Notes: generated by a model not told the origin, from the letters alone. DNA of 64,000 nt from Actinomyces sp. (GCA_022649165.1 JALCNR010000003.1:1-64000), one strand, 5' to 3'. Positions 51,052-60,053 are shown, counted from the first letter of the stretch. Translations and numbers: made by a program.

Positions 51052-52161
51052 TCACCACCCGCCGTTGGAGAGCCCCGGACGGTTCTGGTCGTAGTCGTCC
51101 TCCTGGTCGGAGGCAGATCCGCGGAGCCTGTCCTCGAGCTGCTCGCGCCGCTCGCGCTCCGCCTCGGTCTCCCCCGCGAAGGGGTCCGGCGTCGAGGCGC
51201 CGGGAGCCGGCTCGGGCGAGGACGATCCCGGGGACCCCGGGGCGTCCGCCTCATCCGGCCCGCTGCCCGAGCCGCCGGACCCGTCCGAGGGCGACGGGGA
51301 CGGCTCGCGGCCTTCCGCGCGGTCGCGGGCGTCCTGGGCTTTCCGGTCGACCCGGTCCTTCGCCGAGCCCGCCTGCTCGCCGGGGTCTGTCTGCGCCTCG
51401 CCCGAGTCCGGACCGCCGTTCTCGCCCGACTCGCCGGATTGGCCGGACTGCTGGCCCCCTCCCGACTGGCCGGACTGGCCGCCGGATCCGCCGCTCTGCT
51501 GCCCGGAGCCCTCAGCCTGGCATGGGCCCAGCAGGTCGGAGGACCGCTCATAGAGCTCAACGGCCTGCGACCACTCCCGCATCGTCATCTGGACGTCGCC
51601 CTGCGCCTCAAGGCCCAGCGCCAGGTTCGTGCGCACCCGGCATTCGTAGGAGTAGGCCTCGAGATATCCCTCCGCGACCTCCGTGGCACGCGGGACGCGC
51701 TCCATCGCGCGCTGGAGGTAGTCCACACCGGTGTCCAGCCACCCCTGGGCGAGCAGCGTCGTCCCCAGGTTGTAGTCGGCCACCCACCGTTCCGGGCCGT
51801 GCGCCGTCGCCGCCATCTGGCCCTGATACCCCTCGCGCGCCGCGCTGAAACGGTCATCCTGATAGGCGCGGCCCGACTGGTAGGACCATAGATGGAGCCC
51901 GATGAGGAACACGGCGGCCGCCAGCATGAGCATGACGACCGGCAGCGACCACCACAGGGGGCGCAGGGCCGCGCGCGAACGCCGCCTCGGCCGGCCGATC
52001 CGCCCTCGTCCCCCCTCCCGGCTCCCGGACGACGAGGCCGACGACTCCCCCTGGGCGCCGGGCTCCGAAGCGGGCGCCCCGAAAGGCAGCAGATCGGCGT
52101 CGTCGCCCGCCTGCCCCCGGCCCGCGGGTCCGGGGCCGGCGTTGCCCGTCTCAGATGGCAT
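51052..52161 (-). CDS. Membrane-anchored TPR-like protein of MoxR/VWA operon
   Basis: The 369-residue protein begins with a Ser/Gly/Arg-rich cytoplasmic region and has one membrane helix at about residues 72-92 (LWWSLPVVMLMLAAAVFLIG). A helical-repeat region follows, with a TPR look (residues 105-210; WVADYNLGTTLLAQGWLDTGVDYL, RTNLALGLEAQGDVQMTMREW). Then comes a long disordered Ser/Gly/Gln tract and a charged Pro-rich tail. This corresponds to the BatC/BatE position in Bat-type operons. Its start lies inside the end of the second VWA gene (11-base overlap), so it is translationally coupled. Function unknown. Confidence 0.7.
   Translation of the reverse strand: MPSETGNAGPGPAGRGQAGDDADLLPFGAPASEPGAQGESSASSSGSREGGRGRIGRPRRRSRAALRPLWWSLPVVMLMLAAAVFLIGLHLWSYQSGRAYQDDRFSAAREGYQGQMAATAHGPERWVADYNLGTTLLAQGWLDTGVDYLQRAMERVPRATEVAEGYLEAYSYECRVRTNLALGLEAQGDVQMTMREWSQAVELYERSSDLLGPCQAEGSGQQSGGSGGQSGQSGGGQQSGQSGESGENGGPDSGEAQTDPGEQAGSAKDRVDRKAQDARDRAEGREPSPSPSDGSGGSGSGPDEADAPGSPGSSSPEPAPGASTPDPFAGETEAERERREQLEDRLRGSASDQEDDYDQNRPGLSNGGW
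51424..51506 (-). repeat. Ser/Gly/Gln-coding low-complexity tract
   Basis: The tract is made of short, imperfect tandem units related to GACTGGCCGGACTG, encoding QSGGSGGQSG-type sequence inside the TPR gene. Tracts of this kind can change length by slippage. Confidence 0.6.
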
Positions 52162-53191
52162 GGGACCTCCTCAGCGCCCGGACGCGGCCCGCCATCGACC
52201 ACGCCTCCCAAGCGACCAGGGCGGCCAGCGCGATCGCGAACGGCCAGACCGCGTAGCGGTAGGTCGACAGCTCTTTGCGGGACTCGGCCACGATCTGCGC
52301 GCCGTCCATCATGGCGGAGGACTTCGAGGCGATCGCCGCCGTGTCGGGGGAGTGGACGTAGTCGACCCCCAGCGCTCCGGCGATTCCGCGCAGCGCCGAC
52401 TCGTCGATGCGCGAGATCGCCTCCGGCGCGCCGGGCTGGGAGTAGTCGCGGATGTACTCGGGCGCGTCGCCGGTTCCGCCGGACTGGCCGGCCGCGTCGC
52501 CATCGCCCACGCGGTAGACCCGCATCCGGCCGCCCTCCTCGGTGCCGTACCCGATGACCATCCCGCCGTCGATGTGGCCGGCCAGGATGTCCCAAGTCGA
52601 GGGGTCGAAGGACTGCTCCGTGTTCGAGGTCTCCCCGTCCGTGAGGACGAAGACGTTGCGGACGTTCTGCGGGTTCGACTGCTCGGCGGCCTGGAGGCGT
52701 TCGAGCAGCGCCCCCACCGGGCGGTCCGGAGAGGACCCCTGGGAGAACTCGGAGGCCTCCTGGTGGAAGGTGTCCAGATAGGACTGGACGGCCGACTCGT
52801 CGGTCGTGAGCGGGACCACGGTGCGCAGGTCGGAGTCCCACGTCAGGACGCTGAAACGTGCCCCGGCCATCGAGGCCAGGATGGTCTCCGCGTCCTCCCG
52901 CACGCCGTCGAGGCGGGGGCTGTCCTCCGTTCCCCAGTCCTCCGCCGCCATCGAGCCCGTGCGGTCCAGGACCAGCCAGACCTCCGTGTCCGAGGTGACG
53001 GGCACGGCCTCGCCCGGCACCGAGGGGCCGGCGAGCATGAAGGCGGTGACCGCGACCATGAGGGAGCGCCTCAGCGTCGCCCACCGGGCCCGGAGCCCCG
53101 AGCGGTGCGCCCCCAGGACCACCAGCGCCGCCCCGCACACGGCGAACAGGGCGATCCACCACACGGGCTCGATGACGGGACGGAGGATCAT
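52151..53191 (-). CDS. VWA-domain membrane protein (BatB-like), second of two
   Basis: The 346-residue protein has hydrophobic segments at about residues 8-27 and 45-62. A von Willebrand A domain follows: the MIDAS motif LVLDRTGSMAAED (Asp-x-Thr-x-Ser, Thr in place of the usual Ser), FVLTDGETSN and VIGYGTEEGG. A C-terminal membrane helix (YAVWPFAIALAALVAWEAW) leaves the VWA domain outside. Its ATG overlaps the TetR stop by four bases and its end overlaps the TPR gene. Bat-type VWA proteins act with MoxR ATPases in envelope-associated processes, but the ligand is unknown. Confidence 0.8.
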   Translation of the reverse strand: MILRPVIEPVWWIALFAVCGAALVVLGAHRSGLRARWATLRRSLMVAVTAFMLAGPSVPGEAVPVTSDTEVWLVLDRTGSMAAEDWGTEDSPRLDGVREDAETILASMAGARFSVLTWDSDLRTVVPLTTDESAVQSYLDTFHQEASEFSQGSSPDRPVGALLERLQAAEQSNPQNVRNVFVLTDGETSNTEQSFDPSTWDILAGHIDGGMVIGYGTEEGGRMRVYRVGDGDAAGQSGGTGDAPEYIRDYSQPGAPEAISRIDESALRGIAGALGVDYVHSPDTAAIASKSSAMMDGAQIVAESRKELSTYRYAVWPFAIALAALVAWEAWSMAGRVRALRRSHAI

Positions 53192-53889
53192 CGGGCGGCG
53201 TCCTCCCACCCGCGCGGGTCCGCGGGGGCAGAGCCGGGTGCCCGCCACTGCTCCTCGATGAGCCCGCAGACCAGGCGCGTCTCGGCGGTCAGGTCCCGCC
53301 CCCCGTCCCCGCCCGCTCGCGAGGCGCTCCACTGGATCTGCGTCCCGTCCGACACCGCCACCAGCGTCCGGGCGATCAGGTCCGAGGGCGCCTCCGGCCG
53401 GACCGTGCCCCGCTGCTTCCCGCGCTCGACGGCCCCGCGCAGCCATTCGACGGCGTTGTCGAGGTGCCTGAGGAGCCACGAGTGGGCCGGGTGCGCCGGA
53501 TCGACGGCCGCATCGGAGAGCGCCACGTAGAGCGCGACCCCCTCGGGGTGCCGCGCATTGTCCTCCATGAGCGCCAGCCAGCGGTCGACGATCTGCCAGA
53601 TGTCGCCGTCCGACCCGCTGAGGACGCCTTCCATGGCCAGACGGTCGCGGCGTTCCAGGACGGCGGCGAACAGCCGGTCCTTCGACGAGAAGTGATGGAG
53701 CAGCCCGGCCTTCGAGATGTCCGCGGCCTCAGCGATCGCCCCGAGCGATGTTCCCGCGTACCCGTGCGCGGCGAACAGGCTCATCGCCTCGACGAGGACA
53801 CGCTCGCGCTTGTCCTCCCCGCCCGCGGGGGGCCGCCCGGGGCCGCGAGGGCGCCCGCTGCGCCGGGTTCGTCGAGATGCGGCTGCCAT
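53188..53889 (-). CDS. TetR-family regulator embedded in MoxR/VWA operon
   Basis: The 233-residue protein has an Arg/Gly/Pro-rich N-terminal tail (1-27) and the HTH at about residues 35-75 (FAAHGYAGTSLGAIAEAADI, then SKAGLLHHFSSKDRLFAAVL). The C-terminal ligand domain has no close assignment. Its stop overlaps the following VWA start (ATGA) and it begins nine bases after the preceding VWA gene, so it is transcribed and translated with the operon. A regulator in the middle of a Bat-like operon is uncommon; feedback on the operon or on a distant target are both possible. Confidence 0.87.
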   Translation of the reverse strand: MAAASRRTRRSGRPRGPGRPPAGGEDKRERVLVEAMSLFAAHGYAGTSLGAIAEAADISKAGLLHHFSSKDRLFAAVLERRDRLAMEGVLSGSDGDIWQIVDRWLALMEDNARHPEGVALYVALSDAAVDPAHPAHSWLLRHLDNAVEWLRGAVERGKQRGTVRPEAPSDLIARTLVAVSDGTQIQWSASRAGGDGGRDLTAETRLVCGLIEEQWRAPGSAPADPRGWEDAAR

Positions 53890-53898
53890 GGTGCGATC

Positions 53899-54918
53899 CT
53901 AGAGCCGTGCCCACGCCGCGAGGCCCAGCAGGACCAGCAGGGACAGGGCGACCCAGGCGAGGGCGCGCTCGGGCCGGTCCGTCTCCACCGTCGTGGCGGA
54001 GCCCTGGACCTCCGCCACCTGCTGCGCCTCGATATCGGCGATGATCCCGTCCACCGACGACGGGTCGTGGGCGTCGTAGAAGTCGCCGCCGGTCAGACGC
54101 ACCTGGTCGCGCAGTTCCTCGCCCTGCGCGCTCAGGTGCGCGGTGTCGCCAGGATACAGGGCGGTCACGAGGACGTCGTGGTCGCGTGCGAGGTCGACGG
54201 CTTGGCTGAGGGTGTAGATCTGCGCGCCGAGCACCTCGTTGTCGGTGGCGAGGATGACCATCCGGGAGCGCTGCTGGTCCGTGTGGTCGAAACCGAGCAC
54301 GCAGCCGGCCAGCCCGTCGCCGGCCAGGGAGGACACCTCCATGTTCGGATCGTCCGTGGCCTCGAGGAACTCGTAGAGTTCATTGGTGACGTACACCCCG
54401 GAGTCGTCCTGCCCCTGGTATCCCTCGCCCATGAGCCGCCCGACCTCGTCCAGCGTGTCGCCGGCCATGTCGTAGTCGTCGGTGAGCGGGAACATCACCA
54501 TCGTGCGGGCGCTCCACAGGTGCAGCGCGATCCGCTCCCCGGAGAAGTGGTCGACCATCTGACGGAAGGCCCCGGCGATCTCCGCGTCGTAGGGGATCAT
54601 CGACCCGGAGGAGTCCAGACACAGCACGATGTCGCGGCTGGAGAGGCGCCGGTCCTCCACCCGGCGGTCGACCGGGGCCCCCGCTGACACGGACACCGCC
54701 GCCGTGAGGACCGCCAGGCAGGCGGCCGTGGCGGCCACCGCCCACCTGGTGCGGCGCATGAGCGTGCGGTACTTGGGCAGCTCGCGCACATATCCCGAGT
54801 TCGCGACCCACCCGCGGGCGCCCGAGCGCCTGCCGGCTTCTCTCAGCGCCATCCATCCGGCCGCCGCGACGATCGCCACTGCGGCCAGGCACGCCCACCC
54901 GAGCCAGGGGAACCTCAT
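53899..54918 (-). CDS. VWA-domain membrane protein (BatA-like), first of two
   Basis: The 339-residue protein begins MRFPWLGWACLAAVAIVAAAG (membrane helix) and has a second helix at about 57-78. The VWA domain has a complete MIDAS, VLCLDSSGSMIPYD (Asp-x-Ser-x-Ser), then LHLWSARTMVMF and VILATDNEVLG. A C-terminal helix (ALAWVALSLLVLLGLAAWA) anchors the end. Its ATG overlaps the preceding gene's stop by four bases. An open frame extending to 55377 is not real. It pairs with the VWA gene at 52151-53191, interrupted only by the TetR gene. Confidence 0.82.
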   Translation of the reverse strand: MRFPWLGWACLAAVAIVAAAGWMALREAGRRSGARGWVANSGYVRELPKYRTLMRRTRWAVAATAACLAVLTAAVSVSAGAPVDRRVEDRRLSSRDIVLCLDSSGSMIPYDAEIAGAFRQMVDHFSGERIALHLWSARTMVMFPLTDDYDMAGDTLDEVGRLMGEGYQGQDDSGVYVTNELYEFLEATDDPNMEVSSLAGDGLAGCVLGFDHTDQQRSRMVILATDNEVLGAQIYTLSQAVDLARDHDVLVTALYPGDTAHLSAQGEELRDQVRLTGGDFYDAHDPSSVDGIIADIEAQQVAEVQGSATTVETDRPERALAWVALSLLVLLGLAAWARL

Positions 54919-55439
54919 GCCGACACCGCCCTGCGGGCCAGTTCCAGCGTCCGCGCGACCGGGCCGGAGCGGTCCGCCGCACCCGTCGTCCCGTCCCCGG
55001 CTGCCGCGCCCGACCCCGGGGCGCTCCCAGCGAAGCTCGGCTCCTCGCATTCGCGCAGGACATCGACGAGCTCGGGCCAGGAGGGCACGAGTGCCTCGAC
55101 CTCCTCGACGGTGGCGACCTCCAGATCGCGCCCCGAGCGCGCCGTCCCGAGCGCCCGCATCAGGCCGGCCACGGCCAGGTGAACCCCGCGTCCGTCCAGC
55201 TCGCCGCCGCGGGCGCGCCCCTGGATCTCGTCGAGGAGGCCCAGGTACCGGCGCCGTTCGGCCTCGGAGATCGTGAGGAGCTCGGGGACGTCGGTCTCCT
55301 CCGAGCGCCACCACCGCCACAGGCACACGCCGACCCACGCCACGGCGACGACGGCCAGGACGGCGCCCGCCACCCACATCCAGTTGGGATAGGCGACGGG
55401 GTCGCGCAGGGAGTCCCCCAGCCCCGTGCTACCGGACAT
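54915..55439 (-). CDS. Small membrane protein of MoxR/VWA operon (DUF4381-like position)
   Basis: The 174-residue protein has a single membrane helix at about residues 20-43 (MWVAGAVLAVVAVAWVGVCLWRWW). A cytoplasmic helical segment follows (LTISEAERRRYLGLLDEIQG, VHLAVAGLMRALGTARSG). It sits where DUF4381 proteins are found in Bat operons, between DUF58 and the first VWA gene, but is too divergent to assign. It overlaps DUF58 by 11 bases and the VWA gene by four. The C-terminal 45 residues are Gly/Ala/Ser-rich. Confidence 0.65.
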   Translation of the reverse strand: MSGSTGLGDSLRDPVAYPNWMWVAGAVLAVVAVAWVGVCLWRWWRSEETDVPELLTISEAERRRYLGLLDEIQGRARGGELDGRGVHLAVAGLMRALGTARSGRDLEVATVEEVEALVPSWPELVDVLRECEEPSFAGSAPGSGAAAGDGTTGAADRSGPVARTLELARRAVSA

Positions 55440-56310
55440 GGCTCCCCCTCTCCAGGGCGGTCACGAGGGCGCGGGCGACGGCTGCCCCGGAGTCCAACGA
55501 GACCTGGGTGATCCCCCGCCGCCACAGCATGGCCGCGACCTGGGTCTTCCGCAGCGCGGCCGCCTCGTGGGCCTGCGCCGCCAGCTCGCGGTCCCCCAGG
55601 ACGAAGTCGGGCAACGGCCCCGCGTTGACGTCGATGACGGGCGTGCCCCGCGGGAACGAGGTCGGGTCGGCGTCCGCGACGGACATCACGATGACCTCGT
55701 GGCGGGTGCGCAGCCGCTTGAGGACGTCCTCGTTGTCCGGGGCCGGCTGCGTCTCATCGGTGACGATGACCACCAGGGAGCGTCGCCGCGTCGCCGCGAG
55801 CGCGCGCTGGAGCAGCCGGCGCATGTCCGAGGGCGGCGAGGCCAGGTCGATGTCGGCGGCGACGCGGCGCAGGATCGTCTCCGCGTGGGCGTTGCCCGAC
55901 CGGGCGGGCATCTGGCGCATGCGTTCGGCGTCCCCGGCGACGAGGCCGATCTGGTCCCCGCGCAGCGTGGACAGCCACGCGATGGTCTCGCAGGCGACCA
56001 GCGCGATGTCCTCCTTGGTCTCCCCTGACGGCGCGAGCGCCCCCATGGACCGGCCGGTGTCGACGACCAGGATCATCTGGACGTTGGCCGTGGCCTCAAA
56101 CCGCTTGACCACCGTGCGCCCCACGCGCGCGGACGCCAGCCAGTCGATGTCCTTGACGTCGTCGCCGACCTTGTACTCGGCCATGTCGAGGAACTCCAGG
56201 CCGCGGCCCGCCCGCAGACCGGCGTGCTGCCCCTCCATGAGGGACAGCAGCCGACGCAGGACCGGCAGCTCGATCCGGCTGGCGACCGCCTCCAGGCCGT
56301 GGGCGCGCAT
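55429..56310 (-). CDS. DUF58 domain protein
   Basis: The 293-residue protein carries the DUF58 signature EYKVGDDVKDIDWLASARVG at about residues 45-64. It then has KRFEATANVQMILVVDTGRSMG, a VWA-like fold with a metal-site-like DTGRS motif, and VVIVTDETQPAPDNE. DUF58 proteins accompany MoxR ATPases in most bacteria and are thought to act with them in assembling or maturing envelope complexes. The gap from MoxR is 17 bases. Confidence 0.9.
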   Translation of the reverse strand: MRAHGLEAVASRIELPVLRRLLSLMEGQHAGLRAGRGLEFLDMAEYKVGDDVKDIDWLASARVGRTVVKRFEATANVQMILVVDTGRSMGALAPSGETKEDIALVACETIAWLSTLRGDQIGLVAGDAERMRQMPARSGNAHAETILRRVAADIDLASPPSDMRRLLQRALAATRRRSLVVIVTDETQPAPDNEDVLKRLRTRHEVIVMSVADADPTSFPRGTPVIDVNAGPLPDFVLGDRELAAQAHEAAALRKTQVAAMLWRRGITQVSLDSGAAVARALVTALERGSHVR

Positions 56311-56327
56311 GGGTCAGGCGTCTCCGC

Positions 56328-57317
56328 TCACGGCACCGGCACCGCGTTGAACACGGCGTCGATCAGGCCGTCGACGGACACGTCGTCCGCGATGGCGTCG
56401 TAGGTGCGGATGAGTCGGTGGCGCAGGATCGCGTGCCGCATCGCCTTGACGTCCTCGGGGATCGCGTAGTTGCGGCCTGCCATGAGGGCGAGCGCCTGGG
56501 CGACCTGCATGAGGGCGATCCCCCCGCGCGGCGACGCCCCGACCCTCACATGAGTGCCGAAACCGGGCAAGGGGTTGGGGCCGGCCCCCCGGGTCGTGTT
56601 GACGAGGTCGACGATGTAGGTCTTGATCGTGCGGTGGATGAACACCCTCCGCGCCATCTCCTGGAGCTCCTGAAGGTCCTCCAGCGAGATGGGATCGCCC
56701 TCCAGATCCGCGCCGAGTCGCCCGTCGTCGATGCGTTCGAGGACCTCCAGCTCCTCTCGGGGCTCCGGGTAGGTGATGACCTGTTTCATGAGGAATCGGT
56801 CCATCTGCGCCTCGGGCAGGACGTAGGTGCCCTCTTCCTCGATGGGGTTCTGGGTGGCCATCACCATGAACGGTTTGGGCAGGGGGTGCACGACGCCCCC
56901 GATCGTCGTCTGGGCCTCCTGCATCGCCTCGAGCATCGCGGACTGGGTCTTGGCCGAGGACCGGTTGATCTCGTCGAGCAGCACGATGTTGGCGTGAACC
57001 GGGCCCAGTTGCGTGGTCATCTCTCCGGTCGCCTGGTTGTAGACCTGTGTGCCGATGATGTCGTTGGGCATGAGGTCGGGCGTGCACTGGATGCGGTGGA
57101 AGGTCCCCGACACGGCCGAGGCCAGTGTCTGCGCGGCGGTGGTCTTCGCCAAGCCGGGAACGGACTCGATGAGGACGTGGCCCCTGGACAGCAGGCCCGC
57201 CATCAGGGAACGGCGCAGGTCGGTCTGGCCGACCACCCGCTGGGAGAACATCGCCTCGATCGCGGACAGCCTGGTCTTCGCCGTCGCCAGCTCCGCGTCG
57301 CTGAGGTATGCGTCCAC
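56328..57317 (-). CDS. MoxR-family AAA+ ATPase
   Basis: The 329-residue AAA+ protein has a modified Walker A ESVPGLAKTT (residues 51-60), Walker B VLLDEINRSSAKTQSAML at about 114-131, and sensor 1 ATQNPIEEEGTY. The lid has the usual RHAILRHRLIRTYDA. MoxR proteins are metal-insertion or complex-maturation chaperones that recruit VWA-domain partners, and two such partners are encoded downstream. A possible GAGGAACCC ribosome-binding site precedes the ATG. It lies 38 bases behind the LppM-like gene and is probably in the same transcript. Confidence 0.93.
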   Translation of the reverse strand: MDAYLSDAELATAKTRLSAIEAMFSQRVVGQTDLRRSLMAGLLSRGHVLIESVPGLAKTTAAQTLASAVSGTFHRIQCTPDLMPNDIIGTQVYNQATGEMTTQLGPVHANIVLLDEINRSSAKTQSAMLEAMQEAQTTIGGVVHPLPKPFMVMATQNPIEEEGTYVLPEAQMDRFLMKQVITYPEPREELEVLERIDDGRLGADLEGDPISLEDLQELQEMARRVFIHRTIKTYIVDLVNTTRGAGPNPLPGFGTHVRVGASPRGGIALMQVAQALALMAGRNYAIPEDVKAMRHAILRHRLIRTYDAIADDVSVDGLIDAVFNAVPVP

Positions 57318-57355
57318 AGGGTTCCTCCTCCGTGCCGGGCGGGTTCCCGGTCAGT

Positions 57356-58069
57356 CTAGACGGGCGGTTCCGGGCGACGAGGGTGGCGCCGGCGGGAGCG
57401 GGCCGAATGCGCCACGAGGGCGACGGCGCCGAGGAGCAGGGCGGCGGCAGCGGCGAAGGTGACGAGGAGCCAGGTCGGGGTGCCCGTGGAGTCCTGGGCC
57501 TCACCTGTGCGGATGTCCAAGTCGGTGACCATCGACTTCACGCCCGTCACCGTCACCGTGTCGCCCTGGACCGTGCCCTCCGACGCGGAGGTGACCGGCG
57601 CGGGCATCGTGACGGTGAGGGTGACGTCCGCGTCAAGGCCCAGGGCGTCGAGGTCGGACGGGGAGAGCGATCCCGAGCCCGTGCCCTGGGAGAGGGGCAG
57701 GAGGAATCGGTAGGACCCGGTCGAGGCGTCCGCGCTCCACAGCGGATTGCCGGACTGGCCGTCCCAGCCGGCCGCCGGCAGGGACACCTGCTCGGTGAGC
57801 CGGCACCGCAGGGCGGCAGCGTCGTCGACCGCGGTGATGCTCGCCGTCGGGTCGTCGACGGGCAGGTAGCCCTCCAGCACGCCGTCCATCACCTGCTGGC
57901 AGGACAGGTCCGGGTCGTCGATGAGGTCCCGGTCGATGCCGACCTCCAGCGTCACGTCCGCCATGCCCTCCGCGGACACCCCGACCGTCGCCTCAAGGTC
58001 ACAGGCCGACAGCGCGAGTCCGGACCCCAGGGCCAGCAGGGACGCGGACAGGACACGGGTGCGGCGCAT
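57356..58069 (-). CDS. LppM-like lipoprotein with C-terminal membrane helix
   Basis: The 237-residue exported lipoprotein has the lipobox ALSAC with lipid-bearing Cys23. An extracytoplasmic domain of the LppM type follows (DLEATVGVSAEGMADVTLEVGI). It has a C-terminal helix (WLLVTFAAAAALLLGAVALVAH) and a basic tail. The mycobacterial LppM affects phagocytosis and cell-envelope lipid trafficking; equivalence here is uncertain. GATACT six bases before the ATG suggests that the MoxR operon transcript starts at this gene. Confidence 0.78.
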   Translation of the reverse strand: MRRTRVLSASLLALGSGLALSACDLEATVGVSAEGMADVTLEVGIDRDLIDDPDLSCQQVMDGVLEGYLPVDDPTASITAVDDAAALRCRLTEQVSLPAAGWDGQSGNPLWSADASTGSYRFLLPLSQGTGSGSLSPSDLDALGLDADVTLTVTMPAPVTSASEGTVQGDTVTVTGVKSMVTDLDIRTGEAQDSTGTPTWLLVTFAAAAALLLGAVALVAHSARSRRRHPRRPEPPV

Positions 58070-58075
58070 GCCTCC

Positions 58076-58081
58076 AGTATC
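58076..58081 (-). promoter_or_regulatory. -10 element of LppM-MoxR-VWA operon
   Basis: GATACT on the reverse strand ends six bases before the ATG at 58069. The GGAGG next to the ATG is too close to serve as a Shine-Dalgarno, which favours a leaderless start. Confidence 0.45.
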
Positions 58082-58123
58082 CCCGCTCCCCCGCCGGGAT
58101 CCACACGGCGGCCCGGAACGCGG

Positions 58124-58164
58124 GACGGGCCCGCGTCCCGGATGAACCGGGATGCGGGCCCGTC
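58124..58164 (-). terminator. Terminator of pckG
   Basis: An 18-bp stem (58124-58141 with 58147-58164, one G-U type mismatch) with a 5-base loop lies 30 bases downstream of the pckG stop. Confidence 0.85.
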
Positions 58165-58193
58165 GACGCGTGCCTGCCGAAACCGGGCGGGGC

Positions 58194-60053
58194 TCAGCCC
58201 TCAGCGGGGATCGGCTCGCCGGCCTTGGCCGCGGCGATGCGCGCGCGCAGGGCCGTCAGCTGGTCCGTGATCGCCTGCGGGAGGCGATCGCCGAACTGCG
58301 AGAAGTACTCCTCGGTGGAGTCGGCCTCGGCGGCCCAGGCGTCGGGGTCGATGGTGTACATCTTGTCCCACTCGGCCTTGCCCACGTCGACGCCGTCGAG
58401 GTTGAAGTCCTCGAAGTGCGGGTAGCGCCCGGTCACCCCGTTGATCGCCTCGACCTCGCCGGCGGAGCGGCGGACGATCCAGTCGAGCACGCGGGAGTTG
58501 TCTCCGTAGCCCGGCCACAGGAACTTGCCGTTCTCGTCCTTGCGGAACCAGTTCACCTGGTAGATCTTCGGGAACGCGGTCCCCAGCTTGGCCTGCATCT
58601 CCAGCCAGTGGCCCCAGTAGTCGGCCATGTTGTAGCCGCAGAAGGGCAGCATGGCGAAGGGGTCGTGGCGCAGCGAGCCGGCCTTGACGTCGGTCGCGGC
58701 GGCCGTGACCTCGGAGGCCACCGAGGCGCCGATGAACACGCCGTGGGCGGCCGAGTACTGCTCGGCGACCAGGGGCACGTTCGTGGCGCGGCGTCCGCCG
58801 AAGAGGATCGCGTCGACCGGCACGCCCTGCGGGGCCTCCCAGTCGGGGCAGATGATCGGGCACTGCGAGGCCGGCGTGGTGAAGCGGCTGTTCGCGTGGG
58901 CGGCCGGCTGGTCGGACTCGGGCGTCCAGTCCTTGCCGTGCCAGTCGATGAGGTGCGCGGGGACGTCCCCGTCGATGCCCTCCCACCACACATCGCCGTC
59001 ATCGGTCAGGGCGACGTTGGTGAAGATCGTGTTGGTCCGCATGGTGTCCATGGCCATCGGGTTCGTCTTGTAGGACGTGCCCGGGGCGACGCCGAAGAAG
59101 CCGGCCTCGGGGTTGATCGCGTACAGACGGCCGTCGGGGCCGGGGCGCATCCACGCGATGTCGTCGCCGACCGTCTCGACCTTGTAGCCGGGGATGGTGG
59201 GCTGGAGCATCGCGAGGTTCGTCTTGCCGCAGGCGGAGGGGAAGGCCGCGGTGACGTGGAACTGCTTGTTGTCGGACTGGCGGGTCAGGCGCAGGATCAG
59301 CATGTGCTCCGCCATCCAGCCGTCGCGCCGGGCCATCGTCGAGGCGATGCGCAGCGCGTAGCACTTCTTGCCCAGCAGGGCGTTGCCGCCGTAACCGGAG
59401 CCGTAGGACCAGATCTCGTTGGTCTCGGGGAAGTGGGTGATGTACTTCTCGTCGTTGCACGGCCACGCCGTGTCCTTCTCACCCGGCTCCAGGGGCTGGC
59501 CGACGGAGTGGACGGCCGGGACCCACAGGCGCCCCTCGTTGATGAGGTCCATCGCCTTGGCGCCCATGCGGGTCATGATCCGCATGTTGCACACGACGTA
59601 GGGCGAGTCCGTGATCTCGATGCCCAGCTGGGAGATCGGCCCGCCCAGAGGCCCCATGGAGAACGGCACGACGTACATCGTGCGGCCCTTCATCGTGGCG
59701 GTGAACTTCTCCTTGAGGATCGCCTTCATCTCCTTGGGATCGGCCCAGTGGTTCGTCGGGCCGGCGTCCTCCTCCTTCTCGCAGCAGATGAAGGTGCGGG
59801 ACTCCACGCGGGCGACGTCGGAGGGCAGGGAGCGGGCGAGGAACGAGTTCGGGCGCTTCTCGGGGTTGAGCCGCGTGAACATCCCGTTGTCGACCATGAG
59901 CTGCGTGAGGCGGTCCCATTCCTCCTGGGACCCGTCGCAGAACTCGATGGCGTCCGGGGTGGCGAGCTCGGCGATCTTCGCCACCCATGCGATGACGTCT
60001 TCGGGAGCATTCGACGGCGCGGCCGCGCGCACGTCCTTTTCGGTCACGGACAT
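58194..60053 (-). CDS. pckG: GTP-dependent phosphoenolpyruvate carboxykinase
   Basis: This 619-residue PEPCK interconverts oxaloacetate and PEP using GTP/GDP. The nucleotide loop [15 protein letters not shown], with its hyper-reactive Cys, and [15 protein letters not shown] are diagnostic of the GTP class. [34 protein letters not shown] and [14 protein letters not shown] are also conserved. The start MSVTEKD follows a near-perfect GGAGG, so the longer frame to 60107 is rejected. In actinobacteria the enzyme can work in gluconeogenesis or, as in some fermenters, in CO2-fixing PEP carboxylation. Confidence 0.96.
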   Translation of the reverse strand: MSVTEKDVRAAAPSNAPEDVIAWVAKIAELATPDAIEFCDGSQEEWDRLTQLMVDNGMFTRLNPEKRPNSFLARSLPSDVARVESRTFICCEKEEDAGPTNHWADPKEMKAILKEKFTATMKGRTMYVVPFSMGPLGGPISQLGIEITDSPYVVCNMRIMTRMGAKAMDLINEGRLWVPAVHSVGQPLEPGEKDTAWPCNDEKYITHFPETNEIWSYGSGYGGNALLGKKCYALRIASTMARRDGWMAEHMLILRLTRQSDNKQFHVTAAFPSACGKTNLAMLQPTIPGYKVETVGDDIAWMRPGPDGRLYAINPEAGFFGVAPGTSYKTNPMAMDTMRTNTIFTNVALTDDGDVWWEGIDGDVPAHLIDWHGKDWTPESDQPAAHANSRFTTPASQCPIICPDWEAPQGVPVDAILFGGRRATNVPLVAEQYSAAHGVFIGASVASEVTAAATDVKAGSLRHDPFAMLPFCGYNMADYWGHWLEMQAKLGTAFPKIYQVNWFRKDENGKFLWPGYGDNSRVLDWIVRRSAGEVEAINGVTGRYPHFEDFNLDGVDVGKAEWDKMYTIDPDAWAAEADSTEEYFSQFGDRLPQAITDQLTALRARIAAAKAGEPIPAEG

